From: Hygrocybe punicea
Lineage: Eukaryota > Basidiomycota > Agaricomycetes > Agaricales > Hygrophoraceae
NCBI GenBank assembly: GCA_963556145.1
Contig: OY744467.1
Span: 4,526,001 to 4,590,000, forward strand
Reading direction: 5' to 3'
Length of the DNA stretch: 64,000 nucleotides
Shown: positions 45,812 to 56,322 of the stretch, in pieces
How positions within the stretch are numbered: the stretch's first letter is position 1
Layout: the number at the start of each line of letters is the position of its first letter
Translations under genes and position numbers: made by a program
The notes under the pieces: generated by a model
The model's database searches: none
Told to the model about the DNA's origin: nothing
The model's input: only the letters and a program-made list of their open reading frames with translations

Positions 45812-46223
45812 ATGGAGAAGCCCACGATTGACACGGCTGAAGGAGCGGTGACGAACAGGCTTGTGCCGGCGGGTGGCATCGAGAGGAAGAGGTTTGTTGG
45901 GCCGGAAATGTATCTGCCAGTTGTGCTATTCCATTGCGGGTGAGTATGACAAGACAAACCGGATATTGCGGGGCTCCAAATGCACTCACCAACGCGTAGA
46001 AGGATCCTTGCAACAATGTGAGTATGTACTGTATGTATGTATGCTCGTATCTGGAGATTCGTCCGTAAACTTTGATGTTAGTGCATTTTGTGGCTCTTTG
46101 GCATTGTTGTGGGTGGCTGCGTCCTGGGCGGTTGGAAGTGAGCTGAAGGGCAAGGTTATCATTATAATGGATTTGGTGGAGAGCTCACCCTTACCGTGCA
46201 TCCTGAATGCAACACTTGCCTAG
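45812..46223 (+). CDS. Small single-pass membrane protein, uncharacterised
   Basis: Three exons (45812-45939, 46000-46017, 46082-46223) with GTGAGT donors join in phase into 95 aa. One exon is only 18 nt. The product has a polar N-terminus (MEKPTIDTAEGAVTNRLVPA) and a hydrophobic helix (RILATIAFCGSLALLWVAAS) near residues 44-68. A short C-terminal tail follows. It has no recognised family. The phase agreement across a micro-exon supports it, but the minus strand is also partly open here, so the call stays moderate. Confidence 0.42.
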
Positions 46224-46553
46224 TGTGACCTGGTGAACTTGAAGTCTATCTGGAGGTGGGAGTATCGGAAAGACTTGAGAAATTCTAACCTGGTCCTACT
46301 ATAATGCCAAAACTCACAGCCAGTGTCGTCGACATGTAAGTATGTGTATTTGACACAAAGGATATGTTTGATTATCTTGCACGACACAAAAAAAAACATA
46401 CCTCTGATTAGATAATAATGCTAAGTCACTACCGATCTAATCTGACGGACTGTCGATTTGTCGTTTAAAGCCGTGATCCATTTCGATCATATGGGATTGT
46501 CACTAGGGGGTGGTGTTGACAATTGTAATTCCAGTTGAGGGAATGAACTTACC

Positions 46554-47204
46554 ATAAATGTTGCTGCGGGGCTCTAGCATGCACGTGAATGATTTCCGTC
46601 TGAGCAGTTTCCATTTGTGCTCGCATCAGTTGGTGGTCCATGCTGTTGTTTTGCAATATGTTAGAGAGTTTGTATCATGTATATGCATAGTGGTTGGTGC
46701 GCGAGGATTTGTCTGACCTTGTCCTGGTCTTGGGGTGACTTAGATACATATATTCCGTTATGCACATAATACAAGCAAAACAAAGAGTGTCAGGACTAAA
46801 CAGCTGGGAAGTAGTTCTAAGCACTTGGAAACTCGATTGAAAGAATACAACTTACCATCCAAGTCCAAAATCGAGGCCCAGGTCTAATCTCGCGATCACA
46901 GCATCATGATTCCACTGGAGATCGGCCAGCTCGACTTCCAACTCCTTGATCCGCTTGTTTCGACTTCGCAGGACATCACGCAACTTCGTCTAGAAGTCAC
47001 TCAACCAGCGTTCTAGGTCTACAACATCTGTAAGTGTTTGTTCGGGATAATGTCGAGTGGTTACTTACCAATAAGGTTGGGGCCAGGAGGCAGCTGGCCA
47101 TGGATTTGGTAAATAGTGGTGTTAATTTGGTTGCCAGCGACACTGTTGATCATGCTACGATTGAAGCGAATGCGTCGAGCAGTTATGATCATGGGGGAGG
47201 TCAT
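46554..47204 (-). pseudogene. Decayed coiled-coil gene with VAGNQINT-type N-terminus
   Basis: On the minus strand an exon at 47204-47069 reads MTSPMIITARRIRFNRSMIN, then SVAGNQINTTIYQIHGQLPP, and ends at a GTAAGT donor. The next exon reads VVDLERWLSDF, a TAG stop, then KLRDVLRSRNKRIKELEVEL in the same frame up to a donor near 46863. A third piece (MDHQLMRAQMETAQTEIIHV) ends at the donor at 46553. The VAGNQINT phrase resembles the start of fungal NLR-like (NACHT) proteins, but no NTPase domain follows. The TAG suggests a CAG-to-TAG change. Confidence 0.45.
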
Positions 47205-47283
47205 GGTGATGGAGTAAGATAGAGTTGGTCGAGTTTAGATACTTTTAGGCAAAAATGTAAATCTATCTAGAAAACGTTCTAAT

Positions 47284-48484
47284 TCATTTAAGAGTAGTTT
47301 CGTCTGCCCATGTCTGTGCTGCCGTACAATGCAATGTCAGTTCAATAGATAGAAAATGGTTACCCCCACTCTCCTCCTCCAAGACCTCGTGCACTTGCAT
47401 GGAACCAACCCCGGCCACTTCCAGCATCAGAAGCATTCCAATGCCTCCAATGGCACCTCCAATTTGTGTACGCAGGACCTGAAAGCCCAGTCAAATTGAT
47501 GGCTCACGGACAGCAGAATAAAGAGAAAGTTAGCGCACCTCGTGTGGATATGTGATAAGACTCGCAACAAATTTGGCCATCCCCGTGCTACCCAACATCC
47601 CTACCCACTCCTGTACTCCACCTTTCCCTTGTGTTGGGGCAGCAATCATTTTCAACCGCTCATATAATACCCACTGAATTGTGCCTTCTGTCACACCCAA
47701 ATAGCTCACACTAAGGCCCTTATAAAATCCTCGAACGCCCTCCTGTCGCATAATCTGCTTGATTGTCATCCAGCTACCACCAAACATGTCTGTTCCAGGT
47801 GTAGAGCTCCATAGTAGGTTGGCTTGCAGGCGCTTAGAAGCGGAGAGCTGCATGCAAGTCTTGACCACCCATATTGGATTGGTAGCTGTCCCAGTGACGA
47901 TACCTGCGAAGGCAGTGGCGATGAGGTGCACGTAGCTGTTCTCATGTCCATGATTAAACTGCTCCGCGATCATCTGCTTCCCATTCCCGTACGTGAAGAA
48001 GTTGATGGATCGTGCTGGAACTACGCCAACAAGGGTTGGGCCAAGACCTTTGAAGAGTGCGCGGGGAGATTCCTCTCGATATATGTCACTGCAAGGCAGA
48101 ATTTGAAGACCGTTGGGTAAATAAGTTTCTGGGGTGACTGACAAAAGGATATGTCCGGTTTCAACAAAATTCCACAGTAGACCTGCGTGTTGTTGGATAA
48201 TAACTTCTCCACTTCCTACTACACAGAACTTGGCTTGTTTTTCTTGGAAAAGATCAGATTGCAAGTGTGTCTTGACCACATCAAATGGACTCATGACAAT
48301 AGCACCACACATGCCTCCGAGCCTTTGTGAATTAAATCGGGTTTGTGAGAATGAAAAACATCAGCACTGGAGCACAGAACGGAAGAACTGACACATACCC
48401 GCCAGCAACGAAGTGTTGCCATGATTTGGCGGGGAGAAAATTGGTTGTGATGGGTTTCAAGCCTGTGGGCAAGGCATCTGGCAT
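47284..48484 (-). CDS. RIM2: Rim2-type mitochondrial pyrimidine nucleotide carrier, C-terminally truncated
   Basis: Exon 1 is 48484-48399 (MPDALPTGLKPITTNFLPAK...), joined in phase to 48322. The reading continues to 47539, then 47478-47284. All three carrier signatures are present: SPFDVVKTHLQSDLF, NPIWVVKTCMQLSAS and TYPHEVLRTQ. Blocks SPRALFKGLGPTLVGVVPAR and SINFFTYGNGKQMIAEQFN match the SLC25A33/36-Rim2 family of the inner membrane. Functional members have a sixth helix after the third signature. Here it is replaced by an unrelated tail (GGAIGGIGMLLMLEVAG...) ending about 64 residues after the last intron. The truncation suggests loss of transport, so this is likely a degenerate duplicate. 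Confidence 0.8.
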
Positions 48485-49052
48485 ATCTGAGATATCAACA
48501 CAGAGTTCTCAGCAGACCGGGGCTGAAGAGCAATCAAATGCTTAACCAAGAAATTTGGCGGACTCGACTAAAAGCAAAATCATCAGCAAAAGTGCATTAT
48601 CTAGGCCTTGCCATGTCGGACCAGTAAGCTCCGGCCCTCTTGGTCACACCTCTCATGGTCAGGAATGGTGGCGAACATCCTAAGCGTAACTATGTATTCT
48701 ATGGCGATCTGGGTGGGAGTTGGGAAAGTTGGTGGAAGTTCGTTCAGGAACATTCACATTCAAGGGCGAATGGCCAGGATTGGCCTTGGTTATGGCATCT
48801 GCTGCTTGGACATTAGGGGGGCTGCGGAAGGTTGGGGTCTTTTTCTGTGTGGTGACAGCAGTGGGGGAGTGGTCCATGTTTGCATGTGTTTCCCGAGGGG
48901 AGGAGTAGATGTGGGAGGTTTGTGTACGGCAGAAACTTGAGGCCTCATCTGGATGCATTTTTAATTACCTTGAACGCTGACCGTTGCTTACATGTTAAAT
49001 GTGAATCAAATACCTTGTCCGAGGTAACCAAAAATCGACCAATCATACAGTA
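48485..49052. other. Stretch without a supported gene
   Basis: About 570 bp between the carrier start and the Plavaka transposase end. Only short overlapping frames occur. Terminal repeats of the Plavaka element may lie here, but I could not identify them. Confidence 0.35.
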
Positions 49053-52000
49053 CTACTCGTAAAACTCATATACCTGAGAGTTGCCATACATCTCCTCCAT
49101 ATCTGAAAGCCCAACTTCATCACAATCCTCCTCCTCCCGCTTGAGATCACTACTTTCAGAGTTGTCAGACTCGGAGGTACGGTCAGATTTTTCTTCATCA
49201 CGAACTTCAACGCAGTGAAGTTCAGAATCTACAATTGCAGTGGAAAGATCGTTGTCTTCGCATATTGGATCTTCATCGTCGCTGTGAGCATTGCTGTTTT
49301 GGTCGCCGCTGGGTTGGAAAGAGTCATGACCATATACATGCCCAACTGCCAAACCCCAATGATAACGCATGACCATATCCCGATCAACGAAGCTAATGAT
49401 CAGGAAGGAATTAAAAAGATGCAGCAGGTTATCAGCAATGACTCACCGATTGACGTAGTATTGAACCCAATCCTTTGCGTTTCAAGCACATTCCAAAATA
49501 CCGTCACGATCCGCATGCCGCCTGCCTGCTGTAAAAGCTTGAATCAAATGGGCGCCACGTAAAACATTCGCAGGATCAATGAAGCCAAAGGCTCCTTCCT
49601 CATTCATTGACGGAAATTGCAGACGATCAAGCTGCGACCGCATCCAGCCCATCTGCACCGGTGTGTTGTCCAGGTTCTCGAATGGTCGAACCCATAGAAA
49701 CTCCATCCGCCGAGCCCGATAGTCCAACATACCAGGTCCAGTATATATCACATTCACATGGTAGATGCCAAGAACACGAGCGTAGATATACTGATGAATC
49801 AGCAAGCTAGCTTCTTGGGAGGAGAGCAACATGATATCGCTGTGATCTGTGTTAGGGTTTACGTTATCTTGGGCCCATCGCACGTCATATGCGGTGTAGT
49901 TGATTCTCATAATATTGTGTCTGTATATGCGGTCACCTTTGAAGTGGATGCCGTTCAGCTCACGTGTGCTGTCTGCCAGAGTAGAAGAACAGGGTTGTCG
50001 CGGTTCACTGCCAGCTTGCATCTCAGCATCCAAAAGTGCTTTGATGTGAGGTAATAGGTGTGTCTTCAGCTTTATCCAGAAGTCCTGTGATGTGAAGAGT
50101 TGAGCTGCTATATTAATTCCCAATGATGGACGCAATCTACCTTAATAGCTGGATCCCCATCATGCGCATGCAAAAAAGAGCCAATGTGCTCTGGATGGTT
50201 CTCGGAGATGCCAATATGATGATGGGCATCAGGGTGTTGTGACACTCGTTCTTTGCTCGCAGCCCTAGGAAACGCTCCAGCTACTTTTTGGCGAATGAGT
50301 CTGAGACAGGCTTGTCTACGCTCAATGCGAGCTAACTGTCACACAAATTCTTTTTTACTGGTCCGCTTGAATCGAGACTTGGGATTACAATGTTCTAGTT
50401 CGCCCTGCAGTAGTAGAAGAGATCAGGTTGATGGTCAGTGGAGACAAAGTAAAACACTCACGATTTCTGAAGTGTATGAATCTGTCATGCCATATCTCTT
50501 GATGGCATCTACATAGTCACCCAGAGCATGGGCCTTGAAGGTCTGAAGATTCAGCGTTTTGGGTAGGCGCTGGTTAGCAGCTTCTGGCTTTCGCTTGCTG
50601 GTCATTGGCAGAGAGGAATTAACCATCATCCCTTTCTTGCTTTGATGGCATTGTCTAGCAGCTGCTTTGGACTTCAATTCACGCATCTGAAAATGGTGGC
50701 AGGTTTTGGATTGGAAATCGTGAAGCTGTTGTCCCAGGATAGTCATTTCATGATCGAGAATAGAAAGTGTGGTATCGCTGTGCATTCGCAGTTTGGCTAA
50801 CCTGTGCCAGTGGGTGAAGGTGAAGAGGAGTTTCAGGATTCTCCCATTATGGGGTTCCGGTAATAGACCTTCGAAAACTGGAATTGCACACTGCCTCCCG
50901 CTTAATTTCGATGTTCCAGTGAGATAATGCATTTGACATACCTGTAGAAAATCCTCAAAGTTTCTGGCAGCCATTTTCTTCAATTCTGACGTATTGGAAG
51001 TGAAACGCCTAATTGTGTCCCTCCCAAAAGTTGGAACCAATCGAAAACTGTGTGCACCATTAGAGATGCAGTGAAATATACAGGAACTACCTACCGACGA
51101 TCCAGTTCATGCAGGGCGTTCTCATCAGCACATTCGAGGATTCGAAAGACGTGGATCAATAAGGTCTTCCATACCCCAAGTTCGATCTCATGCATCAGAT
51201 CAACCAAAAACATCAAAAAAAGATTAAATCCCAATTTAGAGAGCCATTCAGAGAAGGCATTCTACAGAGGAATGTTCCGAGTAAGAATCGCAAAGTCCAA
51301 ATTTGAATAACCTCACCGAGGTAGGAACAAGAGACTGAGGCTTGAGGATTCATTCTACAGGGGCACTGTCAACTGCGTAGTTTTTCTGATAGATGGCATT
51401 TCGAGCTTGGGTGACCATGAATCGGCGTCACTCATCGTCCACGTGGGCCAACTTGATCCTGTTGTGCCGGTCCTTTTTGGTGCCCACCATATGCACATTT
51501 GACAATAGCGTGGTGCAACGTGGGCATGGACATTGACCCAAATTTCTGATGCTGGCTAGAAGGATCCTATTGTCTGCAAGTTAGTAAATCGGTAGCATAA
51601 AAAGAGAACCATTCACTTTTCGGGGTAGTCTGCCGAGTATGTAAATATCTGAGGATAAAACCTGCGCAACACCCCATCGCAGCACTCGATCATGATGCCA
51701 TGTTCATAAGCTTCTCGGAATTCATCATCGAGGATGATTTTCCACTGGGCGTGAATGCATTCACGATGGCAGTGAGTCATGAAGGTCTTTTTCAGCTTCT
51801 TTGTGCCAGTATACTCGCTCGCGAAATCTTTGAATGAGTCTGGGAGCTAACCGCAAATCAGTAAAGAATATTGAGGAACATGAAAAAGTCATACAGTCTC
51901 AAAATAGGCCACATGTTCACATACATTGCACGAAGGTTTACACCCTCGATATTTCGATTTGTTTCCGAAGAATATGTATAATGGCCAAAGTTTTGTGTTT

Positions 52001-53320
52001 CCGAAATTTGTCAAATGAGTTGAATCAGACCAGAACATTAACGCAACGACGATGCGTGGAAGATCGCAGCCAGGTTCCAGAGGAGAATTTTGCAGGGAAC
52101 AATGAGCGTCAATGAATGCAGGTGATGTATACAGTTCACCATGGATGCGCACCTCTTGTGAGTTGTCGGTTGGCTGCCAGACAAGCTCATAGGGCTCGTA
52201 ATGGAAATGGCGATAATCGATGGAATTCACAAGTTTTTCCCGAATGACCGATATCAATGATTGATAATGGAAGGTTGCAGCAGTATAATCACGGGCACCA
52301 GGCCTATCCGTGAAACGATGGAAGGGTGCTGATATTGTTACAGGCGACGTCCTCCACCCAGCATCTTCATCGATCCACTCTTCCTTGTCCCAATCATTAA
52401 GCGCTAACTGGTCGTTGATCCTGTCCCAATTTGTCTTTTGGACGTCTGTAGGTCTGAAATCGTCATCACCCACAATAGCGAGGAGCTCTTTGAAATCCTG
52501 CTGAGACTTCTGGGCACCCTGATTCCAATACCAATCACCTAGTAGAAAAGAGTTCTGGTTTGGATAAGGTCGAAACGATGGAAGAATATCAGGGGGGGGT
52601 GAATGAGCAGAACTAGAGTTGATTATATCGGATAGAGATGATACGTTGACCTCACTTTCTGGATCATGAGATGGAAATGTCTCGGCGAAGTAGCGACGAA
52701 ACAGGCCAAAAGAATTTCTTGCAGTATTAAGGATTTGGCGAACAGGTGGATTTCCTGATGCTTTACCAGCACTACCATTGCGGCGGTGTTGGGAAGTCAA
52801 GATAGGATTCATCAATGAATCCAATGAATGAGTCGCTGAGTCTGGAACGTCCATACCAGGTGGCGATAGTGCAGGAACTGGCCGTGGAAGAATATCTTTC
52901 AGCCTCTTATCATGCAATTGAAGACCTGCGACATGAAAATGAAGAGGAAGTTTGTGACGCCTTGTGGGTCTCGCATCATCCTGGATTTCTGTCGTAGCTG
53001 AGGTTGGATCCTGCAGACCCACGTGAATGGTGACATTAGTATGAAGGACTGCCATGGTTCTGTACCTGAACATGCCCGGGCTCAAGCTGAAGATTCTGAC
53101 TGATATCGTCGTCAATGGTGTTCACAAATGGCTCCATGGTTGTATCTAGAGTGATAGCCTTCCGCTTTCTGACAGCTAGAACCTCCTTTGCTTTCGCCAA
53201 CGCATGGGACAATCGTTTCTTGGTTTTCTTACAAATGTTCTGGTGATTCTTGAATGCCCGAACATCTGAAAATGTCCTGCTGCAAGAACAGGTCTGGCTG
53301 AATGCAGAGTCCCGATCCAT
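49053..53320 (-). mobile_element. Plavaka-type DNA transposon, decayed transposase
   Basis: The minus-strand reading begins MDRDSAFSQTCSCSRTFSDV with a C2H2 finger (CSCSRTFSDVRAFKNHQNIC). It continues with FLLGDWYWNQGAQKSQQDFK, DWDKEEWIDEDAGWRTSPVT and FHYEPYELVWQPTDNSQEVR. PGCDLPRIVVALMFWSDSTH and CKPSCNVCEHVAYFET follow. Further exons carry IRNLGQCPCPRC, VDLMHEIELGVWK, FGRDTIRRFTSNTSELKKMA and a late acidic tail ending at 49053. This order is that of the Plavaka transposases abundant in mushrooms (CACTA-related). At least two in-frame TGA codons occur, between 51590 and 51300: after HVDDE and after APVE. Terminal repeats were not found. Confidence 0.85.
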
Positions 53321-53613
53321 TGGACTCTGCTATGGGCTGACGATATTACTAATAAAAATATTGGTGTTAGAAAAGATCCAAGCATAGGCAGATCACTTAC
53401 CCAAAGAATGATAACATGTGCAAGGAATCTCTTGGTTGAATACGCTGGCTCAGGTAGTGGTCACAAAGAAACTAACTTAGTTTGTTCAACTGAGTTTCAA
53501 TGTGGATGTAATATACGAATTGTCAAATATGAGAGCGTAATAAGTGAACATAAAGAACGATGAATCATGAACCGCTGCGGACTCTGGCACCATGCGCTAA
53601 CCGAGACTATGAG

Positions 53614-55265
53614 TCAATGCCCCAGGATGTTTTTCGTTTGGAGAGCGTCGACAATGTCTGAGAAAAATAATCAACATGAATGAACATTAGGGGCATCAGA
53701 GTCATATTAACGAACCTTGAAGGCTCATACATTCCGCTCCATCAACACAACCTTTCAGTGTTGCCCACTTTTTTTGAAGCGAATGGGCATTCCATAAGGC
53801 GCCATAGGAATCTGCAAGTCGGCTCCAGTTGATATCTGCATCGATTGTGACATTCATTGCATCAATGCTGTTGAAGTTTAAATAGTTGGAGATGAATGTA
53901 GGCGGAACCAGAAGACTGAATGTGATTTTATTATTCATTACGTACAGTTCGACAAGGTTGGAGGCATCTTCATAGGACCACTTTGGCCTGGTACCCCCAT
54001 TTTTCATGATTTTCGTTAACTCTCTCCTAAATGTAGACAATCAGTCAAAGCAACATCTTCATTAGAATAATTGACCATTTGGAACTGCACTGCTGTCTTC
54101 CGCATCTGTGATTCATCCGTTTGCTCACTTCATACCAGCTGATAGTGGAGTCATTGATGAAGTTCTCGCTTAGTTCAGGTGTCATCTCCATCATGATCCT
54201 GGTTAAATCTTCTTCTTCTGCCTTGGTCCAGCGACCTAAGAAAGTTCGGGTGAGTACATTGTATAATAGAGCTCTCGTTACTCACCCTTAGCTCACAAGT
54301 CACAATGTTTGATATGATTCCTGTAGCGGTCCCAACAGTCATTACTGGACCTGCCAACCTTATGACTTACAACCTCCCAATGTTCGCCATGCTGATCCAC
54401 AGCTCTAGAAAGTCATTCAGCGCCAGGCATAAGATAAGAAGAAAACCCAACTGGATCAGATCCATATCTTCATGCAGCAACCAAGGACCTTGTTTACTGT
54501 AGGGTTGACGCGATCTACGAACATGCTGGTACACGGCCATTAGAGAACGATTTGGGATGGCAGAAGCTAGCAAATTATTTTAAAAGGGGACTTGAAGGGC
54601 AAGGAGCTAACTGGCGATTATACCTATGGCTGACCAGAATTCATCATCACGGCTGGTGGCTTCTTTCGGAAATATTATTCGTAATAACTGTTGAGAATTG
54701 ATGGATTTCCACTATGAGAAGAGTTTCAGGGTTAGCTTGTGAGAGTCGAAGACAATTGTGAATTCCGCACCGTTTGGTATGCTTGAATGGCCACTTCCAC
54801 CATACAGGTTTTGTCTGCTGAAAACTTGCCCTTTCGGTAAACGAGACCCTCATTTCGAGCTAAGTCAGCTAGTTGCTTAGGAGTTAGCCACTTCTTCGTC
54901 AACAACTCCACATGCTCCGGGGTGTTTTCATTTACTGGACATTCGATAATTGCCAATGGTTGAAAAGCGTCATCATGTGGTAGTGGGATAATAGTATCAT
55001 TCGCGTTATGATCTGAGATGGATCAGATACAAACCGGTCTCCAGAAATTTTGCTCACCTAAGTCAATGCCTGGATCATGTACAACTGGATTGCCTCCAGC
55101 TGTATCACCGCTTTCTCCACAAATGATGAACCCTCTGTCCTTTGCAGGAGGCCAACTTGAAATTGTGTTAGACTTAGTTTCGGCCTCAAATGCAGCATTG
55201 GCAGCTAGCAAGACAGCCTCGACAAAGAGGATAGATTCCATTTCACCTGACAGGCTTGGCATCAC
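53614..55265 (-). CDS. Myb/SANT multi-repeat DNA-binding protein (Reb1/DMTF1-like)
   Basis: About eight minus-strand exons. Recognisable blocks in order are MMPSLSGEMESILFVEAVLL and YRKGKFSADKTCMVEVAIQA (pre-Myb helix). Then come ASAIPNRSLMAVYQHVRRSR, a Myb repeat with KQGPWLLHEDMDLIQ, and GRWTKAEEEDLTRIMMEMTP with WYEVSKRM...RCGRQQCSSKW. A final repeat ends KWATLKGCVDG and DIVDALQTKNILGH. The order matches a fungal family related to Reb1, which binds rDNA terminators and promoters. One exon (about 54560-54350) may carry a disrupted Myb repeat, because its reading shifts after DMDLIQ. The C-terminal stop at 53614-53616 follows a short last exon. Confidence 0.72.
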
Positions 55266-55644
55266 GGACTTGTAACTTTGAAACTTGTTCTTCTGTGCAT
55301 AAGGCCTCAGCTGAGTGCCACTGAGACAACGAATGAGCTATATTATGGTGTGCTGTACTCACTTCGGTGTCCAGTATTTTTTCCCATTGTCTACCCATGT
55401 TGCCATCAGACTGCATGATGGAGTGACTAATTTGTCTAAATAACCGGGAAGTTTTTGATCACGGACTACAACACTCTACTTGATATTATTCCAAGTCTCA
55501 CTCAATGTATATTGTGTACAAGAAAAAGACCGAGTTTGGCACATGATCCTGGAAATGCAATGTTACCTCAGGGCATCTCTTGTAAAACTCCGCTATCCTC
55601 AGTGTCTCCGCCTACAACTCCTATCTCCTATCTTGTAAATAACG

Positions 55645-56300
55645 ATGTACTATCTCAATCAGACGGATTGCTTTCAACTTGCTGCTGTTCAGAATTATCT
55701 TTTCCAACATCCTTGTTTCAAAGATGATTATGGGCTGGATCCCACTATAGTGAGTCTTGAATCTCCAACACGATCAGGAACTGATAACGATTGTTGTAGT
55801 TTATCCATACGAGCCAAACATCCGAGTTCCAGCAATCTTTAAGCAAAATTTCCCAGAAGAAGCAGACTATGCGCACTACACTAGTGCAGCAGCTGGATGA
55901 ATTAATGAAAATACAAGACCAACTCGTTATGGAGGAATTCAGAATCACTGGGTCTCGGGGTGGGCCAGTACACCATGACCTTTACTGGCTTTACCACAAC
56001 ACAGAGCCACCTCCCCTTCCTCTCGACCTCACTCCCTGTGACCTCACAATCCATCTTGAAGTTGGCACTGGAAGTTTTGGACATTTCAGTCAGAAGGAGA
56101 AGGACGCATTGTTGAAGGCGTCACAGAGCCAAGAGGAGGAGGATCTGGAAAGCGAAGAGGAGGTATTTGGGACTTTTTCGCGTAGTTTCCAACAAGGGCG
56201 ACTCGCTTTTCTGTTGCCCTTCAAATTTTTGAACTACAAATCTTTTGTTTTTGTGCGTATAATGTTATTCCACGGCCTGTCACACAGGCTTGCAATTTAA
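55645..56300 (+). CDS. Possible uncharacterised gene, weak support
   Basis: An exon from ATG 55645 (MYYLNQTDCFQLAAVQNYLF) ends at a GTGAGT donor near 55751. Joining to about 55801 gives a frame with helical SKISQKKQTMRTTLVQQLDE and an acidic KEKDALLKASQSQEEEDLES segment. A competing frame (VYPYEPNIRVPAIFKQNFPE) also looks protein-like but soon meets stops. It lies between the Myb-like and Spt5-like genes, in reverse orientation to both. It could be a decayed gene. Confidence 0.28.
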
Positions 56301-56322
56301 GATTGGAAAGAAAGGATTGAAT

